From an uncultured Prevotellaceae bacterium (lineage in GTDB: Bacteria; Bacteroidota; Bacteroidia; Bacteroidales; Bacteroidaceae): DNA of 9,435 bases. The stretch lies in NCBI GenBank assembly GCA_900313845.1, contig OMTC01000044.1, forward strand, positions 1-9,435. The letters run 5' to 3'. Made by a program: the position numbers and the translations under genes. The notes under the pieces were generated by a model. It worked only from the letters and a program-made list of their open reading frames with translations, was not told where the DNA came from and searched no databases. Below are positions 1 to 5,756 of the stretch, piece by piece; position 1 is the stretch's first letter, and every line of letters begins with the position of its first letter.

Positions 1-2
1 GT

Positions 3-809
3 GGAGAAACTGTTTCTACCAAGGTTTCAGAACCAAAATATTGGCATTCATTCAGCAGTGCATCTGGTGGTTGGGCTTTTATGGCTGGTGATCATTGTTT
101 TATAAGTACGGATGCTCATAGCGGTAAGTATAGTGCTTGCTTAAAGTCAACGAAGATTTTAAAATATGTAGCTAATGGAACATTGACTACGGGCCGACTC
201 AATGCGGGTGATATGAATGCTACTTCTACATCTAACCACTCAGAACTTGACATGAATAAAACTGCAAAAGACCGTAATGATGATCCATTTTATCAAGTAA
301 TGACTGGTCGTCCTGATTCCATCGTTTTTTGGGTGAAGTATTCTACTGGAGCGCCAGGTACAAAAGCTAATATGAGTGCATATATTACTGATGGAACGTA
401 TTACCAGGCACCTGAAGATAATACTTACGAAAATAAAGTTGGATGGGCTGAGAATCCAAATATTGAACCATGCACTGAATGGACTCGCATTAGTGTACCA
501 TTCACCTATGCTGACAATAATTTAGTCCCTAAAGCTATCCTCCTTACTTTCTCTACCAGTGCTATACCTGGAGTAGGAAGTGATAAAGATATACTTTTTG
601 TGGATGATGTAGAACTTATCTACAATAGTGTTGTAAAGGGTGATGTGAATGGTGATGGCAATATAAATATTAATGATGTAGTTAGTCTTGTTAATATTAT
701 TCTTGGAAATCAAAATGACTATGACATCTATAAGGCAGATGTGAATGGTGATAAATCCATTAACATCAATGATGTTGTAACTCTTGTGAATAGGATTCTT
801 GGAAACTAA
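3..809 (+). CDS. Secreted PCMD-like / dockerin type I protein, 5' end missing
   Basis: The reading frame is open from the left edge, so this is the C-terminal part (268 residues) of a longer protein; the internal ATG at 81 is probably not the true start. Most of the visible part resembles the Bacteroidetes PCMD domain (putative carbohydrate metabolism domain), with a segment like GRPDSIVFWVKY and a beta-rich jelly-roll look, ending near FVDDVELIY. The last ~56 residues (from about 639) are a type I dockerin: two EF-hand-like calcium loops, DVNGDGNININD and DVNGDKSININD, each followed by a hydrophobic VVxLVNxILGN helix. In Bacteroidales such proteins are normally exported, and dockerins bind cohesins, but neither a signal peptide nor a cohesin is visible here. 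The gene is visibly more AT-rich than glyS and asd. No terminator lies between its stop and the insertion sequence 49 bp downstream. The dockerin call is firm; PCMD is from recall of the family and less certain. Confidence 0.72.
   Translation, partial: GETVSTKVSEPKYWHSFSSASGGWAFMAGDHCFISTDAHSGKYSACLKSTKILKYVANGTLTTGRLNAGDMNATSTSNHSELDMNKTAKDRNDDPFYQVMTGRPDSIVFWVKYSTGAPGTKANMSAYITDGTYYQAPEDNTYENKVGWAENPNIEPCTEWTRISVPFTYADNNLVPKAILLTFSTSAIPGVGSDKDILFVDDVELIYNSVVKGDVNGDGNININDVVSLVNIILGNQNDYDIYKADVNGDKSININDVVTLVNRILGN
639..806 (+). other. Dockerin type I domain (coding segment)
   Basis: Two tandem 12-residue calcium-binding loops of the form DxNxDxxINxxD occur about 30 residues apart, each followed by the same VVxLVNxILGN helix. 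This is the duplicated F-hand architecture of type I dockerins, and it is the extreme C terminus of the protein. The two copies are similar enough at DNA level to look like an internal duplication. Confidence 0.85.
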
Positions 810-858
810 TTGTCAAGTTAATAGTTATTCTTATAGAAAATCCTCGAAGTCAACGAAC

Positions 859-883
859 TGATGTGACCCCAAAAAGTTGGACA
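859..883 (+). repeat. Left terminal inverted repeat of the IS3-family element
   Basis: This 25-bp end pairs with the reverse complement of 2286-2310. Mismatches fall at positions 4, 8, 9, 13 and 21 of the repeat. It lies beyond the 3' end of orfB. Confidence 0.8.
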
Positions 884-895
884 TTAAATTAAACA

Positions 896-1705
896 TTAAT
901 TATTCAACTCTCTATAGTAGTGAGCTCGGTATTGTACCGGGCTCATTCCTTTTAATCTCAGTTTTATTCTTTTATTGTTATACCAATCAATATATTTTCT
1001 TAACGCTCTTTCAAAGTCTTCTATACTTTCATACTTGTTAGCATATAAGAGTTCGTTCTTCATCAGCCCAAAGAAATTCTCCATCATCGCATTATCCAGG
1101 CAGTTACCTTTACGGGACATGCTTTGTGTGATGTCATGGTCTTTAAGCATCTTCTGGTACATGCCATGCTGATAATGCCAGCCTTGATCCGAGTGCAGGG
1201 TGAGACCATCTATCTGTGGATACTTCTTAAAAGCCTTCTTGAGCATAGAAATGACCATCTGCAGATTTGGACTGGTAGAAATTGTATAAGATATAATACC
1301 ACCGTCAAACATATCCAATATGGGCGACAAGTATAATTTCTTGTCGTTTATGCATACCTGGGTAACATCTGTAGCCCATTTTTGGTTGGGTCTGTCTGCA
1401 TAGAAGTCACGTTCCAGTACATTGGGAGCGATCTTGCCTATCTCCCCCTTATAGGAGTGATAGTGCCGTTTCTTGGTCTTTGCCTTAAGTCCCATCTGAT
1501 TCATCAGTTTCTGTACCGTCTTGTGATTAATAACAATATCTTCATTGCGCAGTTCCATACAGATTCGTCTGTACCCGTAGCGTCCATGATTCCTGTCATA
1601 TATCTGCTTTATACGTTCCCTGATCCCATCATACCCGTCGCTGTCGTCCATATGCGACATGTGGTAATAGAATACAGAACGGGCCATCTTCATCCTATAC
1701 AGCAT
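896..1705 (-). CDS. IS3-family transposase OrfB (DDE integrase domain)
   Basis: This is the catalytic subunit of the transposase; it makes the strand cuts and joins as part of the OrfAB fusion. Counting from the ATG at 1705 (269 aa), an HTH_21-type region lies at about residues 25-75 (GRYGYRRICMEL). The integrase core follows: WATDVTQV with D113, LTLHSDQGWHY with D173, and DNAMMENFFG with E209. The D(35)E spacing is the classic IS3 arrangement. The C terminus has the usual YNNKRIKLRLKGMSPVQYR. The frame is open upstream of this ATG past 1807 to a stop at 1844-1846, so most active protein probably comes from -1 frameshifting out of orfA, giving a fusion of about 456 aa. The ATG at 1705 may be only nominal. 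Confidence 0.93.
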   Translation of the reverse strand: MLYRMKMARSVFYYHMSHMDDSDGYDGIRERIKQIYDRNHGRYGYRRICMELRNEDIVINHKTVQKLMNQMGLKAKTKKRHYHSYKGEIGKIAPNVLERDFYADRPNQKWATDVTQVCINDKKLYLSPILDMFDGGIISYTISTSPNLQMVISMLKKAFKKYPQIDGLTLHSDQGWHYQHGMYQKMLKDHDITQSMSRKGNCLDNAMMENFFGLMKNELLYANKYESIEDFERALRKYIDWYNNKRIKLRLKGMSPVQYRAHYYRELNN

Positions 1706-1731
1706 AAACTGCAGGGGATGTCCCTCACGCC

Positions 1732-2265
1732 TTAGTTCTTCGATGGCCCGTGCCCAATCTCGCGTAGTCGGGCATTCCTTTCCTCGACTAAGGCTCTCAC
1801 TTTTTTTAGCAGAGCATTCTCCGTCCTGAGCTCTTGCACTTCCTTACGAAGCCTTTCAAGCTCCGTGAGAGGTTTACTGTTCTTCTTCGGTCTACCCATA
1901 CCTGGTGGTCTGCCTCGCTTTTTGATAGCCTCCAATCCTGTAAGGCCCTCTGCCCTGTATATCCTAAGCCAAACCTTTATCCTGTCTGGGCTTGGGCCGT
2001 ATTTTATCGAAGCTGCATGCAAAGGTAAGTGATTTTCTTCAATATCAAGGACTATTCTCTTCTTTAATGCAAGAGAGGCATGGAAATTCTCTCTCTTCTT
2101 CAATCCTGCTATGCCTGATTCCTGATACCTGTGCCATAGGACCTTGAGTTGTTTATTATCAACTCCGTATTTTACGCTGACTGCATTGACACTCATACCA
2201 TCTTCTAGCAAATGCATGTAATGAAGATAGTTGAGACGATGATTCTTTCTTCTCTTTTTAAACAT
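1732..2265 (-). CDS. IS3-family transposase OrfA (DNA-binding helix-turn-helix protein)
   Basis: OrfA recognises the IS ends and, when made alone, usually modulates transposition. The 177-aa protein starts at the ATG at 2265 (a TTG at 2277 is in frame but lies inside the hairpin arm). It begins with a basic patch MFKKRRKNHR. Two helix-turn-helix units follow at about residues 12-57 and 70-112, each ending in a similar GIAGL/GLTGL motif. A basic linker (KKRGRPPGMGRPKK) comes next, then a leucine-zipper-like coiled coil at about 132-163. The A7 slippery run codes for Lys154-Lys155, within the coiled coil. The stop at 1732-1734 lies 26 bp upstream of the nominal orfB ATG, inside the open orfB frame. 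Confidence 0.9.
   Translation of the reverse strand: MFKKRRKNHRLNYLHYMHLLEDGMSVNAVSVKYGVDNKQLKVLWHRYQESGIAGLKKRENFHASLALKKRIVLDIEENHLPLHAASIKYGPSPDRIKVWLRIYRAEGLTGLEAIKKRGRPPGMGRPKKNSKPLTELERLRKEVQELRTENALLKKVRALVEERNARLREIGHGPSKN
1801..1807 (-). promoter_or_regulatory. Programmed -1 frameshift slippery run (A7)
   Basis: On the minus strand orfA reads CTA AAA AAA GTG. The heptamer A AAA AAA is phased as a canonical X XXY YYZ slippery site, and a -1 slip enters the orfB frame (AGT GAG AGC), which then stays open into the transposase domain. Starting 10 nt downstream is a possible stimulatory stem, TAGTCG (1790-1785) with CGACTA (1770-1765). The IS3 family is known to use this mechanism; its use here is inferred. 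Confidence 0.8.
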
Positions 2266-2269
2266 AATA

Positions 2270-2303
2270 CACCCCAAAAGTTTTTTGTCTAACTTTTGGG
2301 GTG
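2270..2303 (-). promoter_or_regulatory. 13-bp hairpin across the orfA translation start
   Basis: The arms CACCCCAAAAGTT (2270-2282) and AACTTTTGGGGTG (2291-2303) are perfectly complementary around an 8-nt loop. On the minus strand the downstream arm ends four bases before the orfA ATG at 2265, so it covers the ribosome-binding region. Transcripts that enter from outside the IS would fold this hairpin and block transposase translation. A shorter transcript starting inside the IS could lack one arm. The structure is seen directly; the function is inferred from other insertion sequences. Confidence 0.7.
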
Positions 2304-2310
2304 CACTTCA
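2286..2310 (-). repeat. Right terminal inverted repeat of the IS3-family element
   Basis: Read on the minus strand it begins TGAAGTGCACCCCAAAAGTT, matching 859-883 at 20 of 25 positions. It lies upstream of orfA and overlaps the hairpin at 2270-2303. Confidence 0.8.
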
Positions 2311-2359
2311 CACAAAGCCGCTTGGGATTAACTATATCGCCCAAAAGTTGCCAAAAGAA

Positions 2360-2396
2360 AAATGCTAACAACTCGATAATCAAGTTGTTAGCATTT
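2360..2396 (-). terminator. Rho-independent terminator of tRNA-Leu
   Basis: A perfect 14-bp stem (2360-2373 with 2383-2396) surrounds a 9-nt loop. On the minus strand it is followed by a T-rich run (TTCTTTT). It begins 8 nt after the tRNA 3' end and so should end the tRNA transcript. It also shields the IS from transcription from the right. Confidence 0.85.
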
Positions 2397-2403
2397 ATTG
2401 AAG

Positions 2404-2485
2404 TACCCAGAGCCGGGATCGAACCGGCACGAATTGCTTCATTGGTGTTTGAGACCAACGCGTCTACCAATTCCGCCATCTGGGC
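2404..2485 (-). tRNA. tRNA-Leu (anticodon CAA)
   Basis: This delivers leucine at UUG codons. The minus strand folds as a class II tRNA. The acceptor is GCCCAGA with TCTGGGT, and the D-arm has GGTAGA. The anticodon stem TTGGT/ACCAA encloses loop CTCAAAC, giving anticodon CAA. A 13-nt variable arm follows with a short GAA/TTC stem, and the T arm is GCCGG TTCGATC CCGGC. The discriminator base is A, as expected for leucine. The CCA end is not encoded (ACTT follows), so it must be added by CCA transferase. The first acceptor pair is G1·U72 instead of G-C. It has its own promoter and terminator. Confidence 0.95.
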
Positions 2486-2542
2486 ATGGACGCGAGCGAA
2501 GCGAAAAGACTATGAAGTTTGTGCTTTTTCGTTTTGCGGGTG

Positions 2543-2574
2543 CAAAGTTAAAGATAATTGGTGAAATAACAAAA
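2543..2574 (-). promoter_or_regulatory. Bacteroidetes-type promoter of tRNA-Leu
   Basis: On the minus strand, TTTTG (2574-2570) is followed after 19 bp by TAACTTTG (2550-2543). This matches the Bacteroidetes primary sigma consensus TTTG-N19-21-TAnnTTTG. Initiation would fall near 2536, giving a leader of about 50 nt before the tRNA. It is the best-formed promoter in the window. It lies only about 15 bp beyond the GH30 stop codon. Confidence 0.75.
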
Positions 2575-2589
2575 TATTTGTTCGAAAAA

Positions 2590-4089
2590 TTATCTTTTTA
2601 AGATATATGTGGCAATGCTCAGCGGAGGCATCTGGAAGGAAACGACACCTGAAGCATGCTTGAAAAGAGTGTTGGTGGCAAGGTTTTCACGGCGAGTGGT
2701 GAGTATAGAAGTGATGGAAGGAGATTTTGAGAAGGAACTTACGTCGATGGTTTCTGCGCGTTCTTCACGGGTTTCGGTATTGATACATACGAAGACGAGT
2801 TCTGATTCATCGGGAGAAATGGCACAGAGGAGGTGAGGGTTATCGGTGGCAAGATAGATGTAACCCTGACGGATGTAATGGGTGAAATGATAACGAACAT
2901 AGTAGTTCTTCACTTTCACGTATTGTTCGTTGTTCCAATCGGAACGAATGAGTGACCATTGGTCACCATACTCCTCAATATACTGCCAATCCACCCAGGC
3001 ATCGGGTTGGAGATAGCGGATGTCGTCGATGAGTCGCTGCGCCATCATGAGATTGCCATGAATGCCACGTCCACCATCACCCGTCTCACTCATCCAGAAA
3101 TGCTTTCCTGCTTTTCGCACCAACTGACGTAGTTCGTTTCGCTGTGCATTGTCAGCCTTGTAAGTATGCGTGTTCCATTGAAAAACACAGTCCAATGCCT
3201 CTCCATCCTTTTGATAAGCACGGAAATCCTCGATGGATTGTGCCACACTCGTCTCGTCGGAAGCTGAGATACGGGTGTTGAGTCCCGACTTGGCAAGAAT
3301 CGGTGCAAGCACATGGAGGAATTTGATTTGCGATTTGGGCGAAAAATGGCAACCTTCCTGAGAACCATTCGCAGACCAATAGTTGGTTTCAGGTTCATTG
3401 AAAGGGTCGAGGGTACGAAATTCCAGTCCATAGCGTTCTTTATAGTGACGGCATACATCCACGAGATAATGTGCGAATTCATCGTAATATTTTGGTGGAA
3501 CATTATCATCGGTGGCACGTTTTGCTCCACCCACACAACCGCTCACGGTGAGGTAGTAAGGAGCGGAATTGGAGAACGCCTCGAAGATGGCATCGGGACG
3601 ACGCTCACGAATTTTCAGCATCACACGTCGCTGTGCCTCATCGCGGTCCCAATGGTAGTTATCGTCGAGCGAGTCCTTGAAACCTGGCATTTCGGCTCGA
3701 AGTCCTTTGCCACTGCGTGGCTTTCCAAAATGATGAGGCTCACAGTTTCGCCACTGAGGGTCGTCGCCACCACCGATGTTGTAGCGGAAAATATTGTAGT
3801 TGAGATGTTCGGGTGAACAAAGGAAATCTACGATGGAATCGAGCTTTTCTTCGTTTTGCCACTTGCCAACCATGTTTGCCCACCAACAAAGTGACACGCC
3901 CCAACCTTCGTTGACTTGAAGTCGGTTCTTCACATCTACCACCGTTTGGGAACTGGCGGGAGAAACATGCATGGAGAGAAGGACGGAAACGATGCCTGCA
4001 AACATCGTGACTGAAAGCCTGTGATGAGGATGGCAAGAAGAGCAAAGATTTGTATGAACCCTTTGATAGATGAATTGTAAAGATTTCAT
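2590..4089 (-). CDS. Exported glycoside hydrolase family 30 enzyme
   Basis: This is a retaining beta-glycosidase, probably acting on a plant or host polysaccharide in the periplasm or outside. The 499-aa protein starts with a signal-peptide-like region: a long polar N-region, a hydrophobic stretch at about 29-43, and a likely cut near PASSQ (48). The catalytic (beta/alpha)8 domain shows GWGVSLCWWA (62-71), FRYNIGGG (101-108), AFSNSAPYYLTVSG (171-184), the acid/base LDPFNEPE (E232) and the nucleophile WMSETGDGG (E335). A small beta domain closes the protein. The SLCWWA motif and the QEGCHF segment recall endo-beta-1,6-galactanases of GH30 (Pfam Glyco_hydr_30_2), but the substrate is a guess. 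I chose the ATG at 4089 because the -7 element at 4138-4131 puts the transcript start near 4125; an in-frame ATG at 4116 is possible. No SusC/SusD pair is adjacent, and no terminator separates it from the tRNA. Confidence 0.88.
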   Translation of the reverse strand: MKSLQFIYQRVHTNLCSSCHPHHRLSVTMFAGIVSVLLSMHVSPASSQTVVDVKNRLQVNEGWGVSLCWWANMVGKWQNEEKLDSIVDFLCSPEHLNYNIFRYNIGGGDDPQWRNCEPHHFGKPRSGKGLRAEMPGFKDSLDDNYHWDRDEAQRRVMLKIRERRPDAIFEAFSNSAPYYLTVSGCVGGAKRATDDNVPPKYYDEFAHYLVDVCRHYKERYGLEFRTLDPFNEPETNYWSANGSQEGCHFSPKSQIKFLHVLAPILAKSGLNTRISASDETSVAQSIEDFRAYQKDGEALDCVFQWNTHTYKADNAQRNELRQLVRKAGKHFWMSETGDGGRGIHGNLMMAQRLIDDIRYLQPDAWVDWQYIEEYGDQWSLIRSDWNNEQYVKVKNYYVRYHFTHYIRQGYIYLATDNPHLLCAISPDESELVFVCINTETREERAETIDVSSFSKSPSITSILTTRRENLATNTLFKHASGVVSFQMPPLSIATYILKR

Positions 4090-4130
4090 TTTGTTCGTTA
4101 ATTTTATGAAAGACATGGACTTTTCGCTGA

Positions 4131-4138
4131 CAAAGATA
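4131..4138 (-). promoter_or_regulatory. -7 promoter element of the GH30 gene
   Basis: On the minus strand TATCTTTG matches TAnnTTTG. No TTTG is seen at the expected -33 distance, so the promoter is a half match that may depend on an activator. It gives a leader of about 35 nt to the ATG at 4089. Confidence 0.5.
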
Positions 4139-4160
4139 AACAAATTCGAAGAAAATTGCG

Positions 4161-4168
4161 TACCTTTG
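4161..4168 (+). promoter_or_regulatory. -7 promoter element of the glyS operon
   Basis: TACCTTTG matches TAnnTTTG and is followed by GCA, a common context in Bacteroidetes. Initiation near 4175 would leave a leader of only about 23 nt, AT-rich and without a Shine-Dalgarno sequence, as is usual in this phylum. A -33 TTTG is not evident. It lies 22 bp from the oppositely directed GH30 element. Confidence 0.6.
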
Positions 4169-4197
4169 CACGCAAAATTCACATTATTAAAATAAAT

Positions 4198-5739
4198 ATG
4201 GCACAAGAAGACGTTTTCAAGAAGGTTGTTTCCCATTGCAAAGAGTATGGATTCGTATTTCCTTCAAGTGAAATCTATGATGGACTGGGCGCAGTGTACG
4301 ACTACGGTCAGAATGGTGTAGAACTCAAGAACAATATCAAGCAATACTGGTGGCAGAGCATGGTGCTGATGCACGAGAACATCGTGGGTATCGACTCAGC
4401 CATTTTCATGCATCCAACGATTTGGAAGGCAAGTGGACACGTTGATGCGTTTAACGACCCACTGATTGACAACCGCGACTCAAAGAAGCGCTATCGTGCA
4501 GATGTGCTGATTGAGGATCAGATTGCCAAATACGAAGAGAAGATTGAGAAGGAAGTTGCCAAGGCTAAGAAACGTTTTGGCGATGCTTTCGACGAACAGA
4601 AATATCGCGAAACCAGCCCACGTGTGCTGGAGGAGCAGAAGAAGCGTGATGCACTCCATGAGCGTTACAGCAAGGCTATGAACGCTATGAACTTGGAGGA
4701 ACTCCGCCAGATTATTTTAGACGAGGAAATTGTTTGTCCAATCAGTGGCACTCGTAACTGGACAGAAGTTCGCCAGTTCAACCTCATGTTTAAGACAGAG
4801 ATGGGTAGTACGGCAGACGGTGCTTTCAACATCTACCTCCGTCCTGAAACCGCACAGGGTATCTTTGTGAACTATCTGAACGTTCAGAAGACTGGTCGCA
4901 TGAAGATTCCATTTGGAATTGCACAGATTGGTAAGGCTTTCCGCAACGAAATCGTGGCTCGTCAGTTCATCTTCCGTATGCGTGAATTCGAACAGATGGA
5001 AATGCAGTTCTTCATCAAGCCAGGTACTGAACTCGATTGGTTTGCAAAGTGGAAGCAAACTCGTATGGCATGGCATCAGAACCTTGGCTTCGGTGCTGAG
5101 AACTATCGTTTCCACGACCATGAGAAGTTGGCTCACTATGCCAATGCTGCTACCGACATCGAATTCAAGATGCCATTTGGCTTCAAGGAGGTGGAGGGTA
5201 TTCACTCACGTACCAACTTCGACTTGAGCCAGCACGAGAAGTTCTCGGGCAAGAACATCAAGTATTTCGACCCAGAACTTGGAGAGAACTACACTCCATA
5301 CGTGATTGAGACTTCGATTGGTGTGGACCGTATGTTCCTCAGTATCATGTGTCACAGCTATTGCGAAGAGAAGTTGGAGAACGGAGAAACACGCGTAGTT
5401 CTTCGTTTGCCTGCTGCTTTGGCTCCAATCAAGTGTACTGTGATGCCTCTCGTGAAGAAGGATGGCCTGCCAGAGAAGGCACGCGAAATCATCGACGAAC
5501 TGAAATTCCACTTCAATTGCCAGTACGACGAGAAGGATTCCATCGGAAAGCGTTATCGTCGTCAGGATGCTATCGGTACTCCTTATTGCGTGACTGTGGA
5601 TTTCGACAGCTTGCAGGATGACACTGTTACCATTCGTTTCCGCGACTCCATGGAGCAGAAGCGCGTGAAGATTAGTGAACTGCGTGGCATCATCGAGGAC
5701 AATGTGACCATCACCAGTCTTTTGAAGAAACTGAAATAA
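4198..5739 (+). CDS. glyS: Glycyl-tRNA synthetase, single-chain (alpha2) type
   Basis: This cytoplasmic class II enzyme charges tRNA-Gly with glycine using ATP. At 513 aa it is the single-chain form found in Bacteroidetes, archaea and eukaryotes, not the separate alpha and beta subunits of E. coli. Visible landmarks are WKASGHVDAF (76-85), an inserted charged helical region (about 97-170), YLRPETAQGIFVNY (213-226), motif 2 with FRNE (248-251) and the nearby REFEQMEMQFF, ETSIGVDR as motif 3 (371-378), and a C-terminal anticodon-binding domain from about LRLPAALAP (402-410). I chose the ATG at 4198 (MAQEDVF); an in-frame TTG at 4156 lies upstream of the promoter element and is unlikely. The FKBP-like gene follows after 17 bp, so the two are probably co-transcribed. 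Codon use is that of a well-expressed core gene. Confidence 0.97.
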   Translation: MAQEDVFKKVVSHCKEYGFVFPSSEIYDGLGAVYDYGQNGVELKNNIKQYWWQSMVLMHENIVGIDSAIFMHPTIWKASGHVDAFNDPLIDNRDSKKRYRADVLIEDQIAKYEEKIEKEVAKAKKRFGDAFDEQKYRETSPRVLEEQKKRDALHERYSKAMNAMNLEELRQIILDEEIVCPISGTRNWTEVRQFNLMFKTEMGSTADGAFNIYLRPETAQGIFVNYLNVQKTGRMKIPFGIAQIGKAFRNEIVARQFIFRMREFEQMEMQFFIKPGTELDWFAKWKQTRMAWHQNLGFGAENYRFHDHEKLAHYANAATDIEFKMPFGFKEVEGIHSRTNFDLSQHEKFSGKNIKYFDPELGENYTPYVIETSIGVDRMFLSIMCHSYCEEKLENGETRVVLRLPAALAPIKCTVMPLVKKDGLPEKAREIIDELKFHFNCQYDEKDSIGKRYRRQDAIGTPYCVTVDFDSLQDDTVTIRFRDSMEQKRVKISELRGIIEDNVTITSLLKKLK

Positions 5740-5756
5740 CCCATCACAAATCGCTC

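Larger units (their letters stand above)
859..2310 (-). mobile_element. Complete IS3-family (IS150-like) insertion sequence, 1452 bp
   Basis: The element is bounded by imperfect 25-bp inverted repeats (859-883 and 2286-2310; 20 of 25 positions match) that start TGA and contain the CCCCAAAA-GTT core. It carries orfA and orfB in overlapping frames offset by -1, transcribed right to left. The length and gene order fit the IS150 group of IS3. All catalytic residues are present and no frame is broken, so it is probably a functional copy. A clean target duplication is not visible: the flanking triplets are AAC on the left and CAC on the right, a 2 of 3 match. It sits between the end of the dockerin gene and the terminator of tRNA-Leu, so no gene is interrupted. 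Confidence 0.88.

Noticed and set aside
81..83. ATG at 81 as the true start of the dockerin protein.
   Set aside because: The frame is open upstream to the edge, the ATG falls inside the domain sequence (GGWAFMAGDH), and no signal peptide follows it.
2338..2352. GCCCAAAAGTTGCCA resembles the IS end motif (CCCCAAAAGTT) and could be a relic of an older insertion.
   Set aside because: The match is short, A-rich and has no partner end, so chance is the simpler explanation.
2404..2485. tRNA-Leu as an attachment site for an integrated element next to the IS.
   Set aside because: No integrase gene and no repeat of the tRNA 3' end are visible. The IS moves by a DDE transposase that does not target tRNA genes in this way.
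3313..3816. A 167-residue plus-strand frame inside the GH30 gene, and overlapping minus-strand frames at 3090-3536 and 3740-4171.
   Set aside because: They overlap a gene with intact GH30 catalytic motifs and show no recognisable domains or start signals.
4021..4056. A CxxCH motif (CSSCH, followed by PHH) near the GH30 N terminus, like a c-type heme site or metal cluster.
   Set aside because: It lies in the N-region of the signal peptide, before the hydrophobic core, so it would be removed with the signal. The rest of the protein is a plain glycosidase.
4717..5205. A minus-strand frame of 162 residues opposite glyS.
   Set aside because: It is an antisense shadow of a strongly conserved synthetase gene, without domain features.
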